Shown: positions 17,133-26,282 of the stretch, one piece after another
How the letters are laid out: each line of letters begins with the position of its first letter
Position numbering within the stretch: the stretch's first letter is position 1
From: Rhodoferax sp. OV413
GTDB taxonomy: Bacteria; Pseudomonadota; Gammaproteobacteria; Burkholderiales; Burkholderiaceae_C
Direction: 5' to 3'
DNA length: 64,000 bases
NCBI RefSeq assembly: GCF_900104385.1
Contig: NZ_FNJA01000003.1
Location: 124,001 to 188,000 of the forward strand
The notes under the pieces: model-generated
The model's database searches: none
Seen by the model: only the letters and a program-made list of their open reading frames with translations
What the model was told of the DNA's origin: nothing
Position numbers and translations under genes: made by a program

Positions 17133-17264
17133 GCACAATGAACGAGAGGCCCACCCCCTCCATCGGCGGGCCATCACCCGGCGAGCCGGACGCCACGTCT
17201 CATGTCAAACGTTCGAAGCCAGTATCAACTGTGTTGTTCTCTAACCGATTGTGAAATCACCGCT

Positions 17265-17822
17265 ATGACCAAGACCATGAAGGCACAGGAACGTACCGAG
17301 CTACTCAAAGTGCTGGAAGCTCGTTTCGAGAAGAACATGTGCCGGCATGCCGGAATCGCGTGGGCAGAGGTGCAAGCGAAGCTCGAAGGAAATCTTGGTG
17401 CGATGAGATCACTAAGAGACATGGAGGCCACGGGTGGCGAGCCGGATGTCATTGGAAGGGCGAAACAGTCCAACCACTTCATCTTTAGTGATTGCTCGCC
17501 AGAAAGTCCCGTCGGGCGCAGAAGCACTTGCTACGACGCTGAGGCTCGCGAGTCGAGGAAGGAGAACAGGCCCGAAAACAGCGCGGCGGAACTGGCTGCT
17601 GAGATGGGCATCGAACTTCTGACTGAAGACCAATACCGAGAGCTGCAGAGCTTGGGCGAGTTCGATACCAAGACTTCCAGCTGGATCAAGACACCCTCTG
17701 ACCTTAGGTCACTCGGTGGTGCTCTGTTTTGCGACCGCCGCTATGGCAAGGTGTTCACGTACCACAACGGCGCACAGTCGTACTACGCTGCTCGGGGCTT
17801 CCGAGGTTCGCTTCAAGTATGA
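17265..17822 (+). CDS. DUF4256 domain-containing protein
   Basis: The 185-residue protein closely fits DUF4256 throughout: an N-terminal helix ELLKVLEARFEKNM, then TGGEPDVIG, FSDCSPESPVGRRSTCYD, ELLTEDQYRELQSLG and the C-terminal KTSSWIKTPSDLRSLGGALF with YHNGAQSYYAARGFRGSL. Function is unknown. It is a complete, probably soluble protein. It sits 132 bp after the HAD gene in the same lower-GC pocket. Confidence 0.85.
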   Translation: MTKTMKAQERTELLKVLEARFEKNMCRHAGIAWAEVQAKLEGNLGAMRSLRDMEATGGEPDVIGRAKQSNHFIFSDCSPESPVGRRSTCYDAEARESRKENRPENSAAELAAEMGIELLTEDQYRELQSLGEFDTKTSSWIKTPSDLRSLGGALFCDRRYGKVFTYHNGAQSYYAARGFRGSLQV

Positions 17823-18119
17823 AAGCGTGGCGGCGCAGGTCACGCTGAGCCCTCCCATCGAGAAGGCATGCCTCGGCAAGCCCGGTCAAGCCCCTCATCT
17901 CAACCATGCCCCCATGGGTTAGGTCGCGGGTGACAGCAGGTGACAAAATGTCGCCTTATTCGCTATATAAAACGAAGCTTCCTCCGCTTAATTCATAAGC
18001 CTTACGGCCATTTATTACGGGAAACCACGCTTGGCGCTGACTGCAGTTTGGTTACGTGTTCCCGGCCCCGCGCATAGATAATTCGCCGGCCCTCCCCGTA
18101 CCTCTTCTACTCCCTGCCC
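17823..18119. other. Intergenic region, about 297 bp
   Basis: No gene is seen. The middle (about 17940-18010) is AT-rich, with TATATAAAA-like sequence, and may hold the promoter of the MurA-family gene. Confidence 0.35.
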
Positions 18120-19421
18120 ATGTCCAACCTCATCGTCCACGGCGGCACGCCTTTGCGCGGCCGCATCACCCCTTCTGCCAACAAGAACGCCGTGCTGCCG
18201 GTACTCTGCGCCACGTTGCTGACCTACGAGCCGCTGCGGCTGCTCGGCGTGCCGGACATCACCGATGTGCGCAAGATCCTGGACATCTTCCGCCTGCTGG
18301 GCAGCGAGGTGCAGATGGACTTTGCTACCGGCACGCTGGAGCTGCACCACCGCGAGACCGTGTTCGACGCGGCGCGGCACCGGCTGCCGGAAGAGATGCG
18401 TTCGTCCATCATGCTGGTGCCGCCGCTGCTGGCGCGCTTTGGCGTGGCGCGGCTGGAGGACAACGTCAAGGGCTGCACGCTGGGCGTGCGCGAGATCGAT
18501 CCGCACATCGACGTGTTCCGCCAGTTCGGCGGCCTGGTGGAGCGCAGCGAAGGTTCGCTGCTGGTGCGCTGCCGCGGCCCGCTGACGCCGACTGACCACT
18601 GGCTGGACTACGCGTCCGTCACCACTACCGAAAACTTCGTGCTGTGCGCAGCTTCGGCCGGTGGTGTATCCACGCTGACCAACGCCGCATCCGAGCCGCA
18701 TGTGCAGGAGTTCTGCCGCTTCATGCAGATGATTGGCGTGAAGATCGAGGGCATGGGTACCTCGCGCGTGACGGTGCACGGCGGCGGCACGCTGGGCGGC
18801 GGCGAGTACCGCTTTGACGAAGACTTCCACGAGATCACCACTTTCTTGGCGCTGGGCGCGATCACCGGCGGCGACGTGGTGGTGCGCAACAGCGCGCCGG
18901 AGAACTTTCCGCTGATCGACCGCACCTTTGCCAAGTTCGGCGTGCACATCACGCATGAAAACGGCTGGTCGCGTGCCGACTGCCCTGGCGCGCTGAAGGT
19001 ACAAACACCGTTCACCAGCAATGTGCTGACCAAGGTGGAGGCCGCGCCCTGGCCTTACTTCCCGGTGGACCTGCTGCCGATCTTTGTGGCACTCGGCGTG
19101 CAGGCCCAGGGCAATGCGATGTTCTGGAACAAGGTGTACGACGGCGCCATGGGCTGGACCACCGAGCTCTCAAAATTCGGCGCCCATGTGTACCAGTCGG
19201 ACCCGCACCGCATCGTCAGCTTTGGCGGTAGCCCGCTGACGCCGGCGGTGGTCGAGAGCCCGTACATCATCCGGGTGGCGATCGCGCTGTTCATGGTCGC
19301 CGCCAGCGTGAATGGCCGGTCGGAGATCCGCAACGCCACGCCGATCCGCCGCGCGCACCCGGGCTTTGTGGAGAACCTGCGCAGCCTGGGTGCGCAGGTG
19401 GAGTGGACTAGCGAGGAGTAG
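18120..19421 (+). CDS. murA: UDP-N-acetylglucosamine 1-carboxyvinyltransferase family protein (MurA-like, possibly a paralogue)
   Basis: This 433-residue protein has the EPSP-synthase/MurA fold and key residues: K22-N23 in ANKNAVLP, and Cys119 in KGCTLGVREIDPH, the counterpart of the catalytic cysteine (Cys115 in E. coli) that fosfomycin attacks. MurA adds enolpyruvate to UDP-GlcNAc, the first committed step of peptidoglycan synthesis. The sequence departs from the usual betaproteobacterial MurA (for example HPGFVENLRSLGA at the end and a longer C-terminal tail). The gene does not sit beside hisG or ibaG, where I expect the housekeeping copy, so it may be a second enzyme. Confidence 0.8.
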   Translation: MSNLIVHGGTPLRGRITPSANKNAVLPVLCATLLTYEPLRLLGVPDITDVRKILDIFRLLGSEVQMDFATGTLELHHRETVFDAARHRLPEEMRSSIMLVPPLLARFGVARLEDNVKGCTLGVREIDPHIDVFRQFGGLVERSEGSLLVRCRGPLTPTDHWLDYASVTTTENFVLCAASAGGVSTLTNAASEPHVQEFCRFMQMIGVKIEGMGTSRVTVHGGGTLGGGEYRFDEDFHEITTFLALGAITGGDVVVRNSAPENFPLIDRTFAKFGVHITHENGWSRADCPGALKVQTPFTSNVLTKVEAAPWPYFPVDLLPIFVALGVQAQGNAMFWNKVYDGAMGWTTELSKFGAHVYQSDPHRIVSFGGSPLTPAVVESPYIIRVAIALFMVAASVNGRSEIRNATPIRRAHPGFVENLRSLGAQVEWTSEE

Positions 19422-19427
19422 CTTGCT

Positions 19428-19492
19428 CCTGAATTTATAGCTGCCAGCGCAGGTAGAACCTGCGCTGGCAGCCTATTTCTTATAAATCGAGT
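19428..19492 (+). repeat. Dispersed ~60 bp repeat, copy 3, forming a terminator-like hairpin
   Basis: Between the convergent MurA-like and TonB-receptor genes the repeat reads TTGCTCCTGAATTTATAGCT and onward. It contains a perfect 14 bp stem CTGCCAGCGCAGGT / ACCTGCGCTGGCAG (19441-19454 and 19458-19471) with a 3-base loop, followed by a T-rich stretch. It can serve as a terminator for either gene; the receptor's stop codon (19480) lies within its tail. Confidence 0.7.
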
Positions 19493-21603
19493 TTAAACGT
19501 CAGCTTGGCCGTGCGCGGCGCGCCAGCGGCCAGGCGGGTGCCGCCAGCGGCCCAGTATTCCTTGTCGGCCACGTTGTCTACGTTCAGCTGCCAGGTCGTC
19601 TGGTAGCCGGCCAGGCGGGTGGCGTAGCGCGCGCCCAGGCTGTACAGGGTGACGCCGCCCAACCAGGCCTGGTTCAGGTCGTTCACCGGGCGGCGGCCGG
19701 TGTAGTAGGCGCCGCCGTTGACCGACAGGCCGGGCAGGCTGGCCAGCGCATACGACAGGAACACGCTGCCGGTCTGCTTGGCGGTGTTTTCCGGGCTCTT
19801 GCCGTTGTAGCTGGCGTTGATGTTGCGGAACTCGGCGTCCAGCCATTGGGCCGAGGTCTGCCAGGACAGCTGCTTTGTTAACTGGCCCTGGGTAGACAGC
19901 TCCACGCCGGTGTAGTTCTGCCGGCCGTCGGCCGTGTAGACATTGCTGCTGTTGGTGTAGTAGCCGGGGCGGCTGATATTGAACAGCGCGGTCGACAGCA
20001 GCGTGCCGCCCGGCGTGCGCCAGCGCATGCCCATCTCTTTTTGCTTGCTGACGCCCGGTGCCATGCGCTCGCCCACGTTGGCGGTGCCGGTGGGCGCGGT
20101 GTCGCCCTGCTCCAGCCCGTTGGCATACGAGGTGTAGAGCGACACGGCGGGCGACAGCTTGTAGACCAGGGCCGCCATCGGCGTGGTCTTGCTGGCGTCG
20201 TAGTGGGCGCTGCCCTGGTCGCTTTGGTAGCGGCTGTGGCGCAGGCCCAGCATCAGCTGCCACTGGCTGGACAGCTGCAGCTGGTCCAGCGCGTACAAGC
20301 CGGTGTCCTGCGTGTCCAGCGCGGCGGTGGTGGCCGTGGTCGGCACCGCGCCAAAGGTCACCGTGGTGATGGGCAGCGGGTTGTACAGGTTCTGCGAGGC
20401 GATGGTGTAGTTTTGCTGGTAGATCGGGCTCTGGCTGAAGCGGGTGCGGGTTGCGCCCAAGGTCAGGCCGTGCTGGATGCCGAAGGTGGCAAAGCTGCCG
20501 AACAGCTCGGCGCGCAGCAGGTCGGTCTGCGCCTCCAGGTTCTGGATATTGCCGCGGATGCTGCCCGCGCCCGAGGCCACGCCGGCATCGTTGGCAAAGC
20601 TGAAGATCGCCAGCTGGCGGCCGCGCTCCACGTGCGACTGGCCGGCCTCTACCGTCAGCGCCCAGTTGTCGCTCAGGGCGTAGTCGGCGCGCAGCTGGGC
20701 GTTGCGGGTGTCGGCGTCGAAGGTCGACCAGTCGGGGCCGACCAGCTTCTGGGCATCCACCGGGTTCGGCAAGGTGATGACGCCGTTGACCGCGGTGCGC
20801 AGGGCCACGCCCACCTGCTCGGTGGTCTTGCGGTGGTCGTAGTCCAGGTCGGCCTTCAGGCTCAGGCGGCTGGTGACGCGCCAGTCGAAGGCGGCGGATG
20901 CAAAGCTGCGCCCGCCGTTGCCCGCGCCGTCCAGGTACGAGCCCAGGGCACCGCCGGCGGCGTTGACGCGCAGGCCGTACTGCTGCTCGTCGCCCAGGCG
21001 CCGGCCCACGTCGACGCTGGCCAGCGCCTTGCCGTATTGGTCGACCACCAGGCCGAGCGAGGTTACCGGCTGGGCGCCGGCGCGCTTGGTCACCAGGTTG
21101 ACGATGCCGGCCGGCGAGGTAAAGCCGTAGTACAGCGCCGAGGCGCCCTTCAGCACTTCGACGCGCTCCTTGTTCTCCATCGGGATCTGCGAGAAGTTGA
21201 GCACCGGCATGGAGCCGTTGAGCCGGTAGTTGGTGCGGTTTTCCACACCCATGCCGCGGATCACCAGCTGGTCCCAGGTTTCGCCGCCGTTCTGCTGGCG
21301 CGTCACACCCGCGGTGTTGCGCAGCGCGTCGTACAGGCCAGCCGCGCCCTGCAGCTCCAGCACTTCGCGGGTGACGACGTTGACGGTAGACGGCACATCC
21401 ATGATGTCCGAACCGCGGAAGCTGCCGGCCTCTACCGTATTGGGCACAAAGCCCTGGGCGGTGGCGGCCCGCACGGTGACGGGGCTGAGAGCAGGCGCAT
21501 CGGCAGGCTGGGCGGGCTGAGCGTCCTGCGCCACGGCAGCGTGGCTACCGTAAGCAAGAGACAAAAGGAAGGGCAGATGGCGCAAGGGAAAAGAGCGGGG
21601 CAT
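19480..21603 (-). CDS. TonB-dependent siderophore receptor
   Basis: The 707-residue outer-membrane protein has a signal peptide (from MPRSFPLRHLPFLLSLAYGS), a plug domain (about 45-180, with VVTREVLELQGAAGLYDALR and VEVLKGASALYYG) and a 22-strand barrel ending in FKLDL. The features match FhuA/FoxA/FpvA-type ferric-siderophore receptors. I chose the ATG at 21603; a longer frame starts inside the upstream regulatory palindrome. It would feed the ABC importer at 12348-16213. There is no signalling domain before the plug, so it is a transport-only receptor. Confidence 0.92.
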   Translation of the reverse strand: MPRSFPLRHLPFLLSLAYGSHAAVAQDAQPAQPADAPALSPVTVRAATAQGFVPNTVEAGSFRGSDIMDVPSTVNVVTREVLELQGAAGLYDALRNTAGVTRQQNGGETWDQLVIRGMGVENRTNYRLNGSMPVLNFSQIPMENKERVEVLKGASALYYGFTSPAGIVNLVTKRAGAQPVTSLGLVVDQYGKALASVDVGRRLGDEQQYGLRVNAAGGALGSYLDGAGNGGRSFASAAFDWRVTSRLSLKADLDYDHRKTTEQVGVALRTAVNGVITLPNPVDAQKLVGPDWSTFDADTRNAQLRADYALSDNWALTVEAGQSHVERGRQLAIFSFANDAGVASGAGSIRGNIQNLEAQTDLLRAELFGSFATFGIQHGLTLGATRTRFSQSPIYQQNYTIASQNLYNPLPITTVTFGAVPTTATTAALDTQDTGLYALDQLQLSSQWQLMLGLRHSRYQSDQGSAHYDASKTTPMAALVYKLSPAVSLYTSYANGLEQGDTAPTGTANVGERMAPGVSKQKEMGMRWRTPGGTLLSTALFNISRPGYYTNSSNVYTADGRQNYTGVELSTQGQLTKQLSWQTSAQWLDAEFRNINASYNGKSPENTAKQTGSVFLSYALASLPGLSVNGGAYYTGRRPVNDLNQAWLGGVTLYSLGARYATRLAGYQTTWQLNVDNVADKEYWAAGGTRLAAGAPRTAKLTFKLDL

Positions 21604-21654
21604 GGTGCGGTGCAAGTCCAAAAGTAGAAAAACCGGGTTATCCCTAATTCTACT

Positions 21655-21679
21655 AATGCAAATACAAACTATTTGCATT
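21655..21679. promoter_or_regulatory. Fur-like palindrome before the TonB receptor gene
   Basis: A perfect 10 bp inverted repeat, AATGCAAATA / TATTTGCATT, with a 5 bp spacer sits about 50 bp before the receptor ATG. Its core matches the Fur consensus at only 10 of 19 positions. The TGCAAAT half-site is common at the edges of extended Fur boxes, and the importer operon's promoter shares the ATTTGCATTT element. Fur is the simplest reading; another regulator is possible. Confidence 0.5.
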
Positions 21680-21706
21680 TACACAACACCTAGCCCACTA
21701 TTCCCC

Positions 21707-21919
21707 TCAGCAGCAGCGCCCGATGCGCCCCTTGCCACCGTAGCGCGCCTCCTGCCGTTCGCGGAAAAAGGCCTCGTAGCCCATCACCGGTTGGTCCGGG
21801 TGCTCACGCCGCTGGTGGGCGACGTAGGTGTCGTAGTTGGGCACGCCGACCATCAGGCGGGCGGTCTGGCCCAGATAGCTGCCGACAGATTGACCCAGGC
21901 TGGCGATTTCCTTCAGCAC
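21707..21919 (-). CDS. YbdD/YjiX family protein
   Basis: The 70-residue protein matches the YbdD/YjiX family ([16 protein letters not shown], then a [15 protein letters not shown] segment and a cysteine pair at the end). In many proteobacteria this small gene is always next to cstA or btsT, as here, where it follows cstA by 7 bp. It is thought to assist the carbon-starvation transporter, though no biochemical role is settled. Confidence 0.9.
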   Translation of the reverse strand: MLKEIASLGQSVGSYLGQTARLMVGVPNYDTYVAHQRREHPDQPVMGYEAFFRERQEARYGGKGRIGRCC

Positions 21920-21926
21920 GGCCGCC

Positions 21927-23996
21927 TCACGCCGTCAGCAAGGAGCCGCCGGCTTCCTGCACCGTGGGCTTATGGCTCCGCCGGGCCACCAGGCAGGCGC
22001 GGATGCCGAACACCAGCACGCTGATCACCACGAACATGAAGAACACGCACAGGCCTGCGTCCAGGTAGTCGTTGAAGACCACGCGCTGCATCTGCAGTAG
22101 CGACTTGGCGGGCGCCAATAGCTCGCCCTTGTCCAGGGCAGCCTGGTACTTGTCGGCATGGGCCAGGAAGCCGATTCTCGGATTGGCGTGGAACACCTTT
22201 TGCCAGCCGGCGGTCATGGTGCAGGCCAGCAGCCAGGCGGTGGGCAGCAGCGTGACCCAAGCGAAGCGCTCGCGCTTCATCTTGAACAGCACCACGGTGC
22301 CCAGGATCAGCGCCACGCTGGCCAGCATCTGGTTGGAGATACCGAACAGCGGCCACAGCGTGTTGATGCCACCCAACGGATCGACCACGCCCTGGTACAA
22401 AAAGTAGCCCCAGGCGGCGACGCACAAGCCGGTGGCCAGGCCGTTGCTGATCCACGAATCCGTCTTCTTCAACGCTGGCACAAAAGTGCCCAGCAAGTCT
22501 TGCAGCATGAAGCGGCCGGCACGGGTGCCGGCGTCCACCGCCGTCAAGATGAACAGCGCTTCGAACAGGATGGCGAAGTGGTACCAGAAGCCCATCATGG
22601 CCTTGCCGCCCAGCATCTGCGAAAAGATATGCGCCATGCCGACCGCCAGGGTGGGGGCGCCGCCGGCGCGGGCAATGATGGTGGTTTCGCCCACGTCCTT
22701 GGCGGTCTGCAGCAGCATGTCGGGCGTCACCACAAAGCCCCATTGCGAGATCACTTGCGCAGCGCTTTCGGCCGTGGGGCCGAGCACGGCCAGCGGGCTG
22801 TTCATCGCGAAGTAGACGCCGGGCTCGATGATGGACGCGGCCACCAGCGCCATGATGGCGACGAAGGACTCCATCAGCATCGCACCGTAGCCGATGAAGC
22901 GGGCATGCGCCTCGTTCTCGATCAGCTTGGGCGTGGTGCCCGACGAAATCAACGCATGGAAGCCCGACACCGCGCCGCAGGCGATGGTGATGAACAGGAA
23001 GGGGAACAGGCTGCCCGCCCAGACCGGACCGCTGCCATCGATGAAGCGCGTGGTGGATGGCATCTTCAGATCCGGCGCCACCAGCACGATGCCGATGGCC
23101 AGCGCCACGATGGCGCCGATCTTCAAGAAGGTTGACAAATAGTCGCGCGGCGCCAGCAGCAGCCACACCGGCAACACCGATGCCACGAAGCCGTAGCCGA
23201 TCAGCATCCAGGTCAGCTGCTTGCCGTCGAAGGTGAACAGCGGCGCCCACTCGGCGCTCTGCGCCACCTGGCCGCCCATGACGATGGAGAGGATCAGGAA
23301 CACCACGCCGATCACCGACACCTCGCCGATCTTGCCGGGCCGGATGTAGCGGGTGTAGATGCCCATGAACAGCGCCAGCGGAATGGTGGCTGCCACGGTG
23401 AACGTGCCCCAGGGGCTGTCGGCCAGCGCCTTGACCACAATCAGCGCCAGCACTGCCAGGATGATGACCATGATCATGAAGGTGCCAAACAGGGCGATGA
23501 CGCCGGGTATCGGCCCGAGTTCCGACTTGATCAGGTCGCCGAGGGAACGGCCGTCGCGCCGCGTCGAGATGAACAGCACGATGAAGTCCTGCACCGCGCC
23601 GGCAAACACCACGCCAGCCAAGATCCACAGCATGCCGGGCAGGTAGCCCATTTGCGCCGCCAGCACCGGGCCGACCAGCGGGCCGGCGCCGGCAATCGCC
23701 GCGAAGTGGTGGCCGAACAGCACGAACTTGTTGGTCGGCACATAGTCCAGCCCGTCGTTGTGCCGCATGGCCGGCGTGGCGCGGTTCGCGTCCAGCGACA
23801 GCACATGCTTGGCGATGAACTGGCTGTAGAAGCGGTAGGCGATCAGGTAGACCGCCAGTGCCGCCACCACCACCCAGAGGGCGTTGATGGTTTCGCCGCG
23901 GTGCAGCGCGATGGTGGCCAGGGCGCCGGCGCCGGCTAGGGCGATCAACGCCCAGAGCGCTGTGCGGGCCAGGGGATGTTTGGTAAGGGTGTCCAT
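21927..23996 (-). CDS. cstA: Carbon starvation protein CstA (pyruvate/peptide transporter)
   Basis: This 689-residue inner-membrane protein has about 16-18 helices. CstA hallmarks include [20 protein letters not shown] near residue 77 and [20 protein letters not shown], then [19 protein letters not shown]. Family members import pyruvate (BtsT/CstA) or peptides when carbon is scarce. I chose the ATG at 23996 because it has a purine-rich ribosome site (AAGAAAGAG) and directly precedes the first helix; the upstream extension lies in the divergent promoter region. It forms an operon with ybdD and is divergent from a two-component system that is likely to control it. Confidence 0.94.
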   Translation of the reverse strand: MDTLTKHPLARTALWALIALAGAGALATIALHRGETINALWVVVAALAVYLIAYRFYSQFIAKHVLSLDANRATPAMRHNDGLDYVPTNKFVLFGHHFAAIAGAGPLVGPVLAAQMGYLPGMLWILAGVVFAGAVQDFIVLFISTRRDGRSLGDLIKSELGPIPGVIALFGTFMIMVIILAVLALIVVKALADSPWGTFTVAATIPLALFMGIYTRYIRPGKIGEVSVIGVVFLILSIVMGGQVAQSAEWAPLFTFDGKQLTWMLIGYGFVASVLPVWLLLAPRDYLSTFLKIGAIVALAIGIVLVAPDLKMPSTTRFIDGSGPVWAGSLFPFLFITIACGAVSGFHALISSGTTPKLIENEAHARFIGYGAMLMESFVAIMALVAASIIEPGVYFAMNSPLAVLGPTAESAAQVISQWGFVVTPDMLLQTAKDVGETTIIARAGGAPTLAVGMAHIFSQMLGGKAMMGFWYHFAILFEALFILTAVDAGTRAGRFMLQDLLGTFVPALKKTDSWISNGLATGLCVAAWGYFLYQGVVDPLGGINTLWPLFGISNQMLASVALILGTVVLFKMKRERFAWVTLLPTAWLLACTMTAGWQKVFHANPRIGFLAHADKYQAALDKGELLAPAKSLLQMQRVVFNDYLDAGLCVFFMFVVISVLVFGIRACLVARRSHKPTVQEAGGSLLTA

Positions 23997-24093
23997 TGTC
24001 TCTTTCTTGTAGTTGAAACGGATGTGCGAAAGCACAGTGTCGAGCGCCCAGCGCGGCGCCGCATTGGTGTGCTTGCGGTGCAGTTGCGGAGTG

Positions 24094-24126
24094 ATTACGT
24101 AATGGTTTTCCCCAGGCAAGCCTGGG
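24094..24126. promoter_or_regulatory. Two palindromes between cstA and the two-component system
   Basis: ATTACGTAAT (24094-24103) is a perfect 10 bp palindrome. CCCAGGC-AA-GCCTGGG (24111-24126) is a perfect 7 bp inverted repeat just before the kinase start at 24140. Both lie in the 143 bp divergent gap, so one may be the binding site of the NarL-type regulator. This is inferred from position only. Confidence 0.35.
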
Positions 24127-24139
24127 TCAAAATCCACCC

Positions 24140-25522
24140 ATGGGCACACACGGTTTCAGACTGCATTTACGCGCGATGGTGCTGCTGCTGGCCGCCGTGC
24201 CGCTGGTGCTGGCCATCGCCGCCGTGGTCTGGGTGGTGCGCCAGCAGTCCGACCAGCTGGCCCAGGCGCAGATCGCCGCCATGCAGCCCATCTTGTTGCA
24301 GGCACGCAAAGACGAGCTGCAGCACTTCGTACAAAGCGGGCGCCGCGCCGTGGCCCATTTGTACGAGCAGCAGGCCGGCAACCAGGCCCAGGCCCAGCAG
24401 CAGGCGCTGGAGCTGCTGCGCCGCATGGACTTTGGCAACGACAACTACTTTTTCGTCTACGACCTTCAAGGCAACAGCCTGATGCACCCGCGCCTGCCCG
24501 ATCTCGAAGGCCATAGCCAGTGGGCGCTGCGCGACAGCGCGGGCGCGCCCATCATCCAGCAGCTGGTGCACCAGGCCCAGGCCGGCGGCGGCTTTGTCGA
24601 CTACATGTGGAACCGCCCGTCCACTGGGCGCGACGAGCACAAGCTCGGCTATGTGGAGCTGGTGCCCGAATGGGGTTGGGTAATGGGCACTGGCCTGTAT
24701 CTCGACCATCTGCAGGAAACCCAGGCGCTGATCACCCGCTCCACCGCGGCCGCCGTGCGCAAGACCCGGCAACAGATCCTGTGGATCGCCTCGGCCGCGC
24801 TGCTACTGGTGGCGGCCGGTGGCCTGGCGCTGAACTGGTACGAACAGCGCGCCGCCGACGCCAAGCTGCGCGCCATGGCGCAGAAGGTGGTGCATTCGCA
24901 GGAAGATGAACGCTCGCGCGTGGCCCGCGAGCTGCACGACGGCATCAGCCAGCAGCTGGTGTCGGTAAAGTTCGTCGCCGAGTCGGCGCTGCTGCAGCTA
25001 GAGCGCGGCAACACCGATGCGCCCGGCACGCTGCGCCAGGGCATCAGCCTGCTGCAAGGCCTGGTGCGCGATGTGCGCCGTATATCCCATGACCTGCGCC
25101 CCACCCTGCTCGACGATGTAGGCCTGGCCAGCGCGCTGGCACAGACTGCCCGTGAATTCGGCGAACGCAGTGGCATCCAGGTCGAGGTCCAGGTGGCCGA
25201 GGTACCGCCGATTCCCGAAGCCGCAGCCACCGCCATGTTCCGCGTGGCGCAAGAAGCCCTGGGCAATATCGAAAAGCATGCAGGCGCCCAGCATGTACAA
25301 CTGCAGCTGAGCTACGGCGCCGCCGGCCTGGCGCTGCAGCTGCGTGACGACGGCGCCGGCTTCGACGTGCCAGCCACCCTGCGCCAGGCCCGCTCCGGCC
25401 TGGGCCTGACGAATATGCGCGAACGCATCGAGATGCTGGGCGGCAGCTTCAGCCTGGCATCCGCCCCCGGCGCAACCGTGCTGACGGCACAGCTGCCGGC
25501 CGCCGTGCTAAAAATGGACTGA
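24140..25522 (+). CDS. Cache-domain sensor histidine kinase, NarX/DegS-type
   Basis: The 460-residue kinase has a first membrane helix (13-34), a periplasmic single Cache domain (about 38-205; NYFFVYDLQGNSLMHPRLP and GYVELVPEWGWVMGTGLY are classic sCache_2 segments) and a second helix (213-233). Then come a HisKA_3 domain with the phosphorylated His266 (VARELHDGISQQL) and an HATPase with GLGLTNMRER. Such Cache domains bind small carboxylates such as acetate or pyruvate. Its position opposite cstA suggests it senses the same type of nutrient. The response regulator gene starts 2 bp after its stop. Confidence 0.92.
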   Translation: MGTHGFRLHLRAMVLLLAAVPLVLAIAAVVWVVRQQSDQLAQAQIAAMQPILLQARKDELQHFVQSGRRAVAHLYEQQAGNQAQAQQQALELLRRMDFGNDNYFFVYDLQGNSLMHPRLPDLEGHSQWALRDSAGAPIIQQLVHQAQAGGGFVDYMWNRPSTGRDEHKLGYVELVPEWGWVMGTGLYLDHLQETQALITRSTAAAVRKTRQQILWIASAALLLVAAGGLALNWYEQRAADAKLRAMAQKVVHSQEDERSRVARELHDGISQQLVSVKFVAESALLQLERGNTDAPGTLRQGISLLQGLVRDVRRISHDLRPTLLDDVGLASALAQTAREFGERSGIQVEVQVAEVPPIPEAAATAMFRVAQEALGNIEKHAGAQHVQLQLSYGAAGLALQLRDDGAGFDVPATLRQARSGLGLTNMRERIEMLGGSFSLASAPGATVLTAQLPAAVLKMD

Positions 25523-25524
25523 CC

Positions 25525-26157
25525 ATGCCGACACCTGTTTCCATCCGCCTGCTGATCGTCGACGACCACCCCATCGTGCGGCAAAGCCTGAACGCCCTGC
25601 TCGGCGCCTTCGGTGCGCCGATGCAGGTGGTGGCCACCGCCGGCAGCGCTGAAGAAGCCCTGGTGCTGGCCGAGCAGCAGCAGCCAGACATCGTGCTGAC
25701 CGACCTGCAGATGAAGCCCACCAGCGGCATCCAGCTGATCCAGCAGCTCAGCCAGCGCCAGCCCGCCATCCGCTACGTGGTGTTCACGGCATCCACGCAG
25801 GACGAGCACATGCTGCAGGCCTTTGACGCTGGCGCGCAGGGCTATGTATTGAAGGAGTCCGAAGCCGGCGAGCTGGTGCAAGCCATCGAAGCCGTGATGG
25901 GCGGCGCCACCCACTACCCCGCCGGGTTAAAGCGCGCCCTCGACCGGCGCCAGCAGCAGCCCGCGCTGACCGCCCGCGAGACCGAGGTGCTGGCACTGGT
26001 AGCCCAGGGGCTGACCAGCAAAGCTATCGCCCGGGCGCTGGACATCGATTCGCGCACCGTGGACGCGCACCGGGCGAATATCCGCCAGCGCTTTGGACTG
26101 GACAGCAGCGCGGCGCTGCTGCGGTTTGCGATGGAAAACTGCGGCGGGAAGCCATAG
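25525..26157 (+). CDS. NarL/FixJ-type response regulator (receiver plus LuxR HTH)
   Basis: The 210-residue protein has a receiver domain (1-120) with acidic pocket D13/D14, phospho-acceptor D60 and K110. A C-terminal LuxR-type helix-turn-helix follows (about 145-205; TARETEVLALVAQGLTSKAI). It is the cognate partner of the kinase just upstream and is probably co-transcribed with it. The likely target is the divergent cstA-ybdD promoter, by analogy with BtsSR/BtsT and other uptake-linked systems. It could also act on the downstream 26283 gene, 125 bp away. Confidence 0.92.
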   Translation: MPTPVSIRLLIVDDHPIVRQSLNALLGAFGAPMQVVATAGSAEEALVLAEQQQPDIVLTDLQMKPTSGIQLIQQLSQRQPAIRYVVFTASTQDEHMLQAFDAGAQGYVLKESEAGELVQAIEAVMGGATHYPAGLKRALDRRQQQPALTARETEVLALVAQGLTSKAIARALDIDSRTVDAHRANIRQRFGLDSSAALLRFAMENCGGKP

Positions 26158-26282
26158 CGCCCCATGGCCTGCTCGATTTACGCAACATTAATGTGCGGAT
26201 TAATGGGTTTATCTGCGCGGTTATAGAAATTACAGTGCACTCCAACGCCACTGGGCGTTATTCAACCCAATAGGAGTTCACC

